DNA of 64,000 bases from Metridium senile (taxonomy: Eukaryota; Cnidaria; Anthozoa; Actiniaria; Metridiidae). This document shows positions 55,006 to 64,000 of the stretch, one piece after another. The position numbers and the translations under genes were made by a program. The notes under the pieces were generated by a model. The model was not told the DNA's origin and made no database searches. It saw nothing but the letters and a program-made list of their open reading frames with translations. Within the stretch, counting starts at the first letter, position 1; each line of letters opens with the position of its first letter. The stretch lies in NCBI GenBank assembly GCA_949775045.1, contig OX459099.1, forward strand, positions 4,881,067-4,945,066, given 5' to 3'.

Positions 55006-56032
55006 AGATTCTGAATCCCATTTCCCAGTTTATATTTAATTTGTACCAAATCCCTCCAAATCCCAGTCAAAATTTACATAATCACATCAGTTTTGCTCAA
55101 GTTTTCAATCCCATTCCAATTTTCTATTGTTCTTTCATTTGTAAATCCCAGTCCCAGTGCATCCAATCCTATTTTCCTAGTTAAAAATAAGGCCAATCCC
55201 ATAGATGAACAAAATTTACAAAGTAACAAAGCAGTTGTAATAAAGCAGAAATTCCGTCGGTATTTTTCATATTTTGTCAAATAAATATATTGAACAAAGA
55301 GTTGAAGATCGTTGAATACTGTTTTGCATATAATAGTTTCCGCACCTGGCTTGGGCGCGCTGAATCGCTAAGTATTGTGGGTAATGTGGAAGCGCCCATA
55401 GTCGAGCGTGTTGTTGTGTTTTTAAAATGTTATAAAAAAACTACAGAAAAATATACAAGACGCCAGGTTTAAATACTTCTAAGGTAAGTTTATTGGTTAA
55501 CATTAGTTTTTATTACTGTGTGATCTTAAACATCGTCAGGAAATTTCTTGTTTCGTTTTATGGTGTTTTTTTTGACGTTTTTGCTTTACCTCGATCCACT
55601 GCAACCAGAATCTTTGCCCACAGGGCAATATTATCGATTTATTAACTTAATAACATGTAGCAATACTTGAATGCTAAATGGGAGACATTTTAGGAGAAGA
55701 AAGGCTTAAGTAAAGCGAACGAATTAATCGAATATGGGAAAACGATTGTAAAGATTCCTGAGACAATAGCTTAGCACCCCAATTTTACATACATTTTTAT
55801 AGTCGACTCTCTTTAAACGACCACTGACCATCTCCCGTACGTATGCTTTAATTAATGTGGCTACATAACATTTAGAGCAAGTGTTGAAGTCATACCATGG
55901 TTAATAAGAGGACATTCCACACTAAATCATCAGGAATGTGTTGAATGTATTAATGTGTATTTTTTGAGAAAAATAAAGTATAATAATTGGTTTTAATTAT
56001 TATATTACAGGAGAGGATCAGATCAAGAGATC

Positions 56033-59000
56033 ATGATAGTCCTAGGTAACACACCACAACCAGATGCAGCTTTTAAGATCCTTACACCATGGTGGGATGT
56101 TCTGACAAGATATCTTACTGCTGGTAAGGGGTGGACCATTAGAAGTTGGGGGAGGGGGGTTGGCAATTCCCAAAATAAAAAACGTGCAAGGCCAATGCGC
56201 CCCAAAAAAAAATCCTGCACAGAGCCAAGCTAAAAAAAAAAAAAAGGTGCAACCTTGAGGGGTAGCGAATGCTAAAATTTTAAAATCCGAGCCTGAGATT
56301 CTAGAAATATATCAGCTCATGCATTTATTGTATTTAAATATTCTAGACTCTAAGACATCAAAAACACAAAAATCCGAGACTTTGAGGCATCAAAAACATG
56401 AAAATCCGAGACTTTGAGGCATCAAAAACACGAACATCCGAGACTTTGAGACATCAAAAACACAAAAATCCGAGACTTACGCTCTTTGTATCAGTATACA
56501 AAATATACCAAAACAAAATCGACCTCGGTGTGCATTGTTTTCCCGACAAAAAGTGAACAAATCGCCCGAAAGTAAAAAAAATCGCTGCGAAGTATCTGCG
56601 CGTTGTACCGGACTAATAAATAAAACGGAAAAACGGACTTTTCAAAAGTTTAACCAGAAACACAAACAGTTGTTTTCGCTTTGAATTTCAGAGAACAAAA
56701 TTCTGTAAAAAAAAAAACGTCAAAGACCTCTCTGGTCGAAAAAAAAAATCTTGCACAACCCATGCGGCAAAAAAAAATAACCTACACAAAAATATTGCCA
56801 CCCCCCCTCCCCCAACTTCTAATGGTCCACCCCTAATATGACTTAGCATATAAATAGATATTAAATAATAATTTCTATAGCACCTAAATTGTGGTTATGA
56901 TTTAATGGTATGGATATTTTCTGGAAATACTCAATCTATGCTTCAGAAAATTAAAAAATTTTGGTTGAATTTTTTTCCCGTACTCATTCAAATCTTCTTG
57001 CTTTAGAACTCTCAAAATGATGCTAAGGAATATAATATCAAGCCTCCCGATCCAATATTTGGTCTATCCACAGGCACCTCAGGTCAAGAAACAGGCGATT
57101 TTTAATCGATTAGAACGTGTGTGTATATATCGAACAAGCGAAATTAGTGAGCGAAAACTGGATTTGGGCTTCCTGTGGCAGTTTTTTTAAGGACCATTGG
57201 GAGAAATTTTTTTTAAGGGCCATTGGGGAAAAACGAAAAGTCAAAAAAAGTGAAATAAAATCTCTAAGTCTTGAAAAATGACTATCAAATAAATTAACAC
57301 TTTAAGTTAATGAACATTTTGAGCTGGTTTCCTGGAGACTTCTGAAACCATCACTTTCACTCAGACCATAAAAACTAACACTTATACTACACTAATCAAC
57401 AAAAAATTAACACCACTGCACTCAGCGAGAACCACTCTACAAATTACTACAAATGGTCCTTAAAAAAACTGCTGACTCACCACAGGAAACCCAAATCCAG
57501 TTTTCGCTCGCTAATTTCGCTCGTTCGATATATACGCGCACGTTCTAATCGATTAAAAACCACCTGTTTCTGGATCCTGGGGTGCCTGTGGTCTATCTCT
57601 CATGAATGACAACAAATTTAGCAAGAATTTTGAAGCATGCAGCCATCTGGATTTGAGCTTGATATTGAAACCCCCCAAAAATACTCAAACCTGAAATTTT
57701 ACACCCCAAAAAATACATGGCATGCAAATTTCAAACCCCCCCAAAAAACAAGACTTAAATACCTCAAAGCTGATTATTGAATGTAAATAGTAAACAGGTT
57801 CCCATTTAAATCTGTACTTTCCCATTTAAATCTGTACTTATACAAATTTTGTTGATGTGTGCTAAACATACAGATCAACCAATCAGAGAAGTTCACTTCA
57901 GACATAATATACTCTGGTTGATCTGTGTGTTAAGCGCACATCAACACAATTTTCAGATTGTACAGATTTCAATGGGAAAGCACAGATTTAAATGGGAACC
58001 TGTTAGTATGTTTCTTTACGGAACTTGCACCTTGCTGAAAAAAATTCAAAAAAAATTTCCTGATACACGGATCTCAAAAACAAATTTAATTAAGAGAACA
58101 AATACAGGTTTCTTTTTAAGACCTAAAAAAAATATATCCATGGCAGGTCTCTTGACCCAAAAAAATACCAAGAACGAAAATTGTCAGCCCCCAAAAATAT
58201 GTCAGACCTCCCCATCATTTTACCCCCCAAGTACATCACCTGGGTGCAGGAGTCATCATGACCCCATAATCATGTACTAAAATCATTTTATGTATTTCAA
58301 AACTTTTACTTATCAATATTGTTAAAAATGATTAATATTATTGTCTTCCAGGTATCATGACTATTGCCTTAACTACAACAGCACTACAAGCATCTAAAGA
58401 CAACTTAGTTTGCTCCCCAGCTATTGATTGTTCTCTGCAGACCAAGCCATCACCTACTGCTCCTCAAAAAGATGTATGCAACAAAGTCAATTTTCGACTT
58501 GATAATTCATCAACAACAGTTATCACAGTCATGGCTGACTATCGTCAATACTCCATCTTAGATGCATTGTGTTTCCATGGTGGAGTTTCTCAGTGGTATC
58601 CAGTATACTTTCCATTCATTCTCGTTGCCGAGGCCTTGATTCTTCTATTAATTGACAATTTTTGGATTATGTATCCCAGGACAGCATCAGCTCTCAATCA
58701 TTTTGTAACACTAACAATGGAGTGTTATAGTTGTGTTGGAACTCATTTAGATCTTTTTCAATCCTTGTCAAAACCCAAGAAATCTACACAAGATAAGCAG
58801 AAAAAAGATGAACTTCAGCTAAAAGATGATAGTGGTGAGATGCAAACTGGTGAGGTTCTGGTTGAGATTATTGATAGTACAGCAGATGAAACTATTCCAT
58901 TAACAGCAATTAAACCTGACTATCAAGAACCAGGACCATCGCAGATCCCACCAGAAGATGATCAAGCACAGATACCGCCAGAGGATGATCCAATGAAATT

Positions 59001-59571
59001 TCATTTTGTTTTATCTGATGCCATGAAAGTCAAAACTCTGTATGAGAAAGTTTCAGAGTTTCATAAGCGTTATGGCCATAACCACACACTCCTCATTAAC
59101 GTGTACAGATTTAGAGCTGCTTTTCAAATGTGCCTATGTTTATTTATTTTAATTTTTCATTTCTACAACCTAAGCCTTATTAGTGATGTTTTAAAATGCA
59201 AACTCAAAGTGGTGTTTGTCACAGATTATGAATATTTTCTGTGTGCTCGATTTATTGCTCCTTATTATCGTGCTGTCACTTTGATTTTTACTGCTGCTGC
59301 TCTCATTTATCTCCTAACTATAACATTTGCTTTCATTTGGAGTGTAAGACATTCCAGAAGACAGGACGTATTTGCTGATGTTACCTTAGCTGGGGATCGG
59401 GTTCATATGATAGGAGACCTTGCTTTTCTTTTCTCACTGTTAGAGCATTACAACAAGTTGTATTGTGACCGACTCGCTGTCTTTCTTTCAGAAGGATTAA
59501 GGTCGAAATTGGATGAAAAAATTGCTAAAAAAATGCGCAAAGCTGCTGCAAAAAAGGCCAAAAAGCCTTGA
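56033..59571 (+). CDS. LRRC8/pannexin-type channel subunit without LRRs, copy 2, 436 aa, 2 coding exons
   Basis: Exon 56033-56123 encodes MIVLGNTPQPDAAFKILTPW plus WWDVLTRYLTA. Exon 58352-59571 begins GIMTIALTTTALQASKDNLV, and the split Gly codon joins in phase 1. The same four spans as copy 1 are present (TM2 YFPFILVAEALILLLIDNFW; TM4 LIFTAAALIYLLTITFAFIW). The loop-2 cysteines KC and FLC are 15 apart. The cytosolic loop is about 50 residues longer than in copy 1, with a doubled IPPEDD(Q/P) unit. After RLAVFLSEGL, which matches LRRC8 RFAVFLSEVS, the protein ends with a Lys/Ala-rich tail (KKMRKAAAKKAKKP) exactly where LRRs would begin. The intron is full of MITEs, the first abutting the donor. 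Confidence 0.87.
56128..56833. repeat. GGACCATTAGA-type MITE, TAA-flanked (PIF/Harbinger-like), copy 2, at a splice donor
   Basis: GGGGTGGACCATTAGAAGTT and AACTTCTAATGGTCCACCCC are the ends, flanked by TAA at 56125-56127 and 56834-56836. The left TAA overlaps the exon donor GTAAGG. The interior has repeats of AAAATCCGAGACTTTGAGGC. Confidence 0.88.
57069..57589. repeat. hAT-like MITE with 8-bp duplication GGTCTATC
   Basis: GGTCTATC at 57061-57068 and 57590-57597 flanks CACAGGCACC / GGTGCCTGT ends. The arms continue through ATCGATTAGAACGTG / CACGTTCTAATCGAT and GCGAAAACTGGATTTGGG. An 8-bp target duplication is typical of hAT. Confidence 0.8.
57794..58003. repeat. MITE family A, copy 5
   Basis: ACAGGTTCCCATTTAAATCT to TTAAATGGGAACCTGT. 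Inner arms are partly decayed on the right (an AATCAGAG unit is missing). Confidence 0.85.
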
Positions 59572-61856
59572 CAGTACATAATTTTTTTTAGGCAATCTTG
59601 CATCATAATCATTGAATATTTTACTTACCTGAAACTCATTACAACTACATATTTGACAGTCATCCAAAAATCAGATAGCTTGTTTTCTACAAATTCCCAT
59701 TGGAAGTATTTTATTTTTATATAAAATTAAAGGTATCAGTGACATTAAACACTTAATCCACTTCATCAATGTTTTGTTTTGATTTGCAATGAAGAAAAAC
59801 GACAAGAAAATAAAACGGAGGATATATAAATATTAAAAGCTGAATATTTCCAAAATTTTCAAGATAAAAGTAGATCTCGTCAAAAAAATTCAAGTTAAAA
59901 CTTATGCAAGATCTACAACACTAGTGTTGTATCAAGATTTCTTTTAATTTTTCATGAATCATTACAATTAGTTTTATAATTAGAAATGACAACACAGCCC
60001 ACAACAGTAGCCACATAAAGCTGTATGTTTTTAGAAAACAAATAATATCATAAATGCTAATATGTAATGTGTAATAATACAGATCTGTATAAAAGTATCT
60101 GCTACTATAAAATAAAAAAAGATACAATTGATGTTTATGTGGATGTCATTATTTTTCTATTAGACTGAGGGCACTAAACCCATGAAACAAAGTCAAAGAG
60201 TAATGCCAAATAGACACAAAAGAAATTAATACAAATAGATATTATGGAGGTGTATAGAGTGAATTAAAAAAGTCATTTAACCCGTGAAATAGATATTAGA
60301 CTAATACACCTTAGCAGTCCCTAATTCCATTGTTTTCTTTTGTGTCTATTTGATTATTACACCTTGACTATTTAATTTTTTTTCACAGGTTTAATGTCTT
60401 CACTCTATTCATATAACATCTATTTCACAAGTTTAGTGCCTTTGTTATTTTGCTTATTATAAGAGGAAATTATTGCAAGCTCTGATTGGCTGGATACCAT
60501 GTTTATATCAGATGACAAAGACACTTGAAAAACACAAAAAAAAATGTATATTTAAAAGTTAATATTTCATCAAAGTAACAGGGCTTGTCATCCCCTTGTG
60601 TTCTCCTGAGCTTTGCAGAAGGATTTATAAAGGATTATTTTTCGACTACACCTTATATTTCTCGCAGTTCAGTCACAGTGTGTATATTTCAATGTATATA
60701 AATCAAAGTATGTTCTCTGTTCCTACTGCTCAATAGCCTGCGTAGTGGCTGTCTAGGGGGGGAAGGAGGAAGAGGTCCCCCTTTTCCCTCTCACTCCCCC
60801 CTCCCTTAAGAGAGCCGCTTCACAGGCTCTTTGTCAGATTTGAACTGACTTTTTGAACTTTTTACGATTATGAAACTCAATACAACATATGTGTTCCTAA
60901 TTGATTATTATAATTTTTTTAACAAGAAACTGATTAGAAGCAAAATATTTTTTGTAGTTTTATCAGTTTGGGCTTCCTATGGTGAAATATTTGTCACGCA
61001 ATCTTATTTGACAATCTTTCTAATTTAACAAGATCGGAGGTGTGCCTTGCACCAGAAGCACGGATTTACAAAGGTAAACATTCAATGAAATTCCTAAAAC
61101 TTCTCACTAAATCAAAGCAAACTCTTACTGTAAATAGCTAATAGGATATTACTACATTTGTCTGTAGAGTTTAATAAAGTTTGCGCCAAATGTATGACCA
61201 TTTTGAACATGAAAACTGTACTTCTGTGTTGTCGGGATTCCATGCAGTCTTCCTCGTAGCCGGTTTACAATAGGCTCCCTCAAGCCTGGACATAGCGCAA
61301 ATGTAGAGGGTTTTGTACATTAATTTGACATGTTTGGAACAGTTGGTTGTTGTAAATACAATAATTTAGGGCCAAAGCTCGCATATGTACAAATCTGTTT
61401 TGCAAACATGTCGCGGCAGACATAAATACATATGCGAACGGGTTTTTAGTTGTACCACAAATTGTCTAGCTAGTCTCGTTCGCAGCCGTTCTTCCAGGTA
61501 GTCTGATCACTAAGACGGCTGCAAAGGAGATTGTCTTGGGCTACCAATATTCAAAGAAGCCGTCGGCCTGCCTCAGAGCAGGCCAATATTTGGTTAAATG
61601 TCAAAATTGTCAATCGTAAATTTGTTGTCAGTTAGAATGTCATCCAAGTAAATTTTTGTTTTGAATGGATCTAGAATTGGTTTTAAACCATAAATATTGC
61701 CAATAAAGAACGGCAAAAATTCTTGCTCAACTTTCAGCATATATTATTAATATTGTTGTGTGATTGATACATGCATTTTGGTATTTACTTTTTGTTTGTG
61801 CAGCGCGAACACATTTTAATAGGCCAAACAATAGTTGGTTAAAACAAAGTTATCTT

Positions 61857-62080
61857 AGACTGTGAGCAGTCTCTGCTTTTCCTCCGGATTCCGAGAAAAA
61901 CAAGCTTTTTATAAAAAGAGAAAGTTTGGGGGATTGGGGGCGAAAAAAGAGGGGAAGGGAGGAGGGGAGAGGAAAAGCTATCTCCTCCTTCCCCTCCCCT
62001 TCTCACCCCAACTCTCCCCATGCCCTCATTTTATAAAAAGCTAATTTTTCAGAATCTGAAGTGGTGACTGCTCACAGTCT
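61857..62080. repeat. MITE with AGACTGTGAGCAGTC ends
   Basis: AGACTGTGAGCAGTCTCTGC at the left and GTGACTGCTCACAGTCT at the right. CTTTTTATAAAAAG arms and a G/A-rich then C-rich centre lie inside. Confidence 0.75.
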
Positions 62081-62180
62081 AAAGTTGTCTTGATTTTTGA
62101 AAAAGCTGATTAATTTTTTGTCATTGTAGTGAGAACCATTTGTATATTCTACTTAAACTTTTCCGTGTTCAGGAATAACT

Positions 62181-62248
62181 AGCCTGAGAAAACAGACGTT
62201 GTTTAGCTCCTCATTCCCCCGCAAAACAACGTCTGTTTTCTCAGGCTA
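62181..62248. repeat. 68-bp hairpin element with 10-bp duplication AGGAATAACT
   Basis: AGCCTGAGAAAACAGACGTT / AACGTCTGTTTTCTCAGGCT form the hairpin. AGGAATAACT occurs directly before (62171-62180) and after (62249-62258). A 10-bp duplication suggests a Mutator-type element. Confidence 0.8.
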
Positions 62249-62329
62249 AGGAATAACTAAAAACTCAAAAAAATAGCTAAAAATGTTTTACTGTGTTTTC
62301 AACACAGGAATTCACAGTCATACTTTGAA

Positions 62330-63148
62330 ATGGATATTTCTACTACTTCAAGTACATTCACGGCTGATAATGCCCTCAAGATATTGACACCATGGTGGGA
62401 CGTCGTGTTAATGTATGTCACCAAAGCCCTTGCCGTCATTGCTCTTGGGACGTAACCATTAACAGCAGTTAAAGATACCCTTGCTTGCGTGATGATGATC
62501 AATTGTCCAAATGCAACGAGCACTGATGGAACTTGTGAAGTTGTCAATAAAGCTGTTCTTTCAACGTTCTTGAATCTGGCGTGTTATGACTCGTTAGACG
62601 TGGCAAATACGTTTTTTACAGTAATCCTTTGTTGTGAAGCTTTTGGTCTTATCTTTGCCTCTAATATCTGGGCTGCATTGAATCCTAAAAGCTCATTGAC
62701 TTTGAGCCATTTCATAGCAATTGTGTCAGAGTGCTATGACTCTGTTGGAACAGAGGAACAAATCTCCAGTGTTTTAAATTCTGCTACAGAACCTATCATT
62801 CATGGAATACAGAATGAACAGCAAATGGAATCGATGCTTATAAAGTCAAGGAATTCATCAACATCCATTGCTTCACCAAGCCTTGATGGTGTCGCAAAAT
62901 CCAAAATCCAAACCATTCACCACAAAGTAAAAGATTTCAGTGATAAACAAATGGCGAAAAAATCTCTGTTTTATCTGTATCTCTGTCAGCAATTCCTGCA
63001 AGTTCTCGTGTCATTAGTTGTTATTGTGTTGAATGTAATTTACTTTAGTTCTTTCCATGAAAAATTCAAATGTAGTCTTCAAAAAGATGAGTTTTTGCCA
63101 ATGGATTATGACTACATCGCATGTTATAGATTTATTGCACCCTATTAT
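62330..63148 (+). pseudogene. LRRC8/pannexin-type channel subunit, copy 3, broken
   Basis: A 5' UTR acceptor (AACACAG) precedes ATG 62330, as in copies 1 and 2. The start MDISTTSSTFTADNALKILT and PWWDVVLMYV is family-like. After 41 codons an in-frame TAA (62453-62455) sits in TM1. The same frame then stays open with family features: AVKDTLAC, TM2 (FFTVILCCEAFGLIFASNIW), LSHFIAIVSECYDS, TM3, loop-2 cysteines and YRFIAPYY. At 63149 the frame runs into a palindrome and stops after HRQPKL, so TM4 and the C-terminus are lost. The two cysteines of loop 2 are 17 apart, not 15. Restarting at ATG 62489 would give a 226-residue protein without TM1, unlikely to work. Confidence 0.82.
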
Positions 63149-63404
63149 CACAGGCAGCCCAAGCTCTGAATTACGTCATTGAATATGCTTGTATATTGGT
63201 GAATAAAGACTCGAATTACAACAGTTTCAGTGTCTTCACTTTATTCTTCAGTATGTTTACTTCATAATTTGAATAAAATACAAACTTTGTGGCATGCTGT
63301 TCTATGAATGTTATATTGTCTATGTGTGTCGTTTTTTACGCGAAAAACGACTTATTTAGGGGTGAAATTGAAGTTTTAGTTTGACCAACCTCACCACTTA
63401 CTAA

Positions 63405-63440
<36 letters not shown>

Positions 63441-63695
63441 TAGTAAGTGGTGAAGTAGGTCAAACTAAAACTTCAATTTCACCCCTAAATAAGTCGTTTT
63501 TCGCGTAAAAAACGACACACATAGACAATATAACATTCATAGTACAGCATGCCACAAAGTTTGTATTTTATTCAAATTATGAAGTAAACATACTGAAGAA
63601 TAAAGTGAAGACACTGAAACTGTTGTAATTCGAGTCTTTATTCACCAATATACAAGCATATTCAATGACGTAATTCAGAGCTTGGGCTGCCTGTG
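63149..63695. repeat. 547-bp near-perfect palindrome with a (GTAA)n centre
   Basis: Arms of about 255 bp run from CACAGGCAGCCCAAGCTCTG to its reverse complement at the right. I found only about three mismatches, most near the centre. The loop is a GTAA repeat (63404-63441). It replaces the 3' end of LRRC8-like copy 3. No ORF. Confidence 0.92.
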
Positions 63696-64000
63696 GTAGT
63701 GTGTGTTATGAATAAGAAACCAATTATTCTTCACAGGGAGGAGCTATTCTGTTTTTGGGGTTAGCTATTGAAGGAGGTTATTGGAAACCGCACAAACAAA
63801 ATAGACAAAAACCGCAAAATTGCACACAAATTTGCTAAAAAAATGCAATAAATAAATAAAACTTGACCAAAACAAAACGACCGGAAGTGAAATGATCTGA
63901 ATGATAATTTTTCACCGTAGAGAAACGTTTTCAAACCGATTACCGAGTCCGAAAATGACAAAGGAACCGCCAACCGCTCAGTTTTGCAAAACCGCACCAA
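63696..64000. other. Right edge, no gene recognised
   Basis: I looked for the missing TM4 and C-terminus of LRRC8-like copy 3 and did not find them. The AACCGCA motif recurs (63787, 63812, 63990), suggesting another repeat. Confidence 0.45.

Larger units (their letters stand above)
53692..56032. other. Between LRRC8-like copies 1 and 2
   Basis: Contains an imperfect tandem duplication at 54063-54265 (CATATAGAAATGTAGATCTT twice, about 127 bp apart), MITE family D copy 3 and a poly-G repeat. At 55340-55483 a GC-richer stretch ends in a donor (TCTAAG|GTAAGT), a plausible 5' UTR exon of copy 2, whose acceptor is at 56010. Otherwise nothing seen. Confidence 0.5.
59572..62306. other. Between LRRC8-like copies 2 and 3
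   Basis: AATAAA at 59809-59814 may serve copy 2. A weak foldback lies at 60167-60444 (GGGCACTAAACCCATGAAA / TTTCACAAGTTTAGTGCC). Clear elements are at 61857-62080 and 62181-62248. No gene seen. Confidence 0.5.

Noticed and set aside
57849..58280. 143-aa open frame in the LRRC8-like copy 2 intron
   Set aside because: It starts inside a family A MITE and runs through low-complexity A/C-rich sequence; there is no conserved motif.
62453..62455. TAA as recoded codon or programmed read-through in LRRC8-like copy 3
   Set aside because: TAA is not a selenocysteine codon, no stimulatory element is seen, and the gene is also truncated at its 3' end.
63761..64000. 79-aa minus-strand ORF at the right edge
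   Set aside because: AT-rich, with repeated AACCGCA motifs and no conserved residues; likely repeat sequence.

Overview
This is nuclear DNA of an invertebrate animal. It is AT-rich, has spliceosomal introns with GT/AG borders, metazoan single-copy genes, and very many short palindromic transposon remnants (MITEs). Several repeats (the palindrome near 40700, the GACTGCTCACAGTCT-type ends near 62070, the CCTGCGAGCAGAGG ends near 20230) look to me like repeats of anthozoan cnidarians. That is an impression from memory, so the phylum remains unproven.

Layout, left to right. (1) 71-706: the last two coding exons of ribosomal protein RPL3 (+). (2) 1663-12735: complete NOL11 (-), 22 coding exons, 720 aa by my splicing. 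(3) 13101-26348: complete WIPI2-type PROPPIN (+), 17 coding exons, 440 aa. It shares a 365-bp divergent promoter with NOL11. Its intron 13 carries two intact replication-type histone genes, H3 (-) and H2B (+), each with a 3' stem-loop. (4) 29598-36332: a 6.7-kb Kolobok-like transposon flanked by TTAA, with one intact 8-exon gene (893 aa). The gene joins an animal Mutator/Kolobok-type transposase to a DEDDh exonuclease. (5) 36982-46632: SIRT7 (+), 10 coding exons, 427 aa. (6) 49493-51301: a METTL27-like methyltransferase (-). (7) 52564-63148: a tandem cluster of three genes for LRRC8/pannexin-type channel subunits that carry the four-helix channel domain but no leucine-rich repeats. Copies 1 and 2 are intact. 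Copy 3 is a pseudogene with a nonsense codon and a C-terminal end cut off by a 547-bp near-perfect palindrome.

The genes are not a pathway. RPL3, NOL11 (rRNA transcription and processing) and SIRT7 (nucleolar deacetylase) all touch ribosome biogenesis, but nothing in the sequence shows co-regulation. The LRR-less LRRC8-like cluster and the transposase-exonuclease element are the most novel items.

Most non-coding sequence is foldback repeats. At least eight families occur in two or more copies. Two elements sit exactly at splice donors, so part of the donor consensus comes from the transposon. Exon-intron structures were built by eye from reading frame, splice consensus and remembered family sequences. 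All junctions given keep frame, but none has been checked against transcripts.
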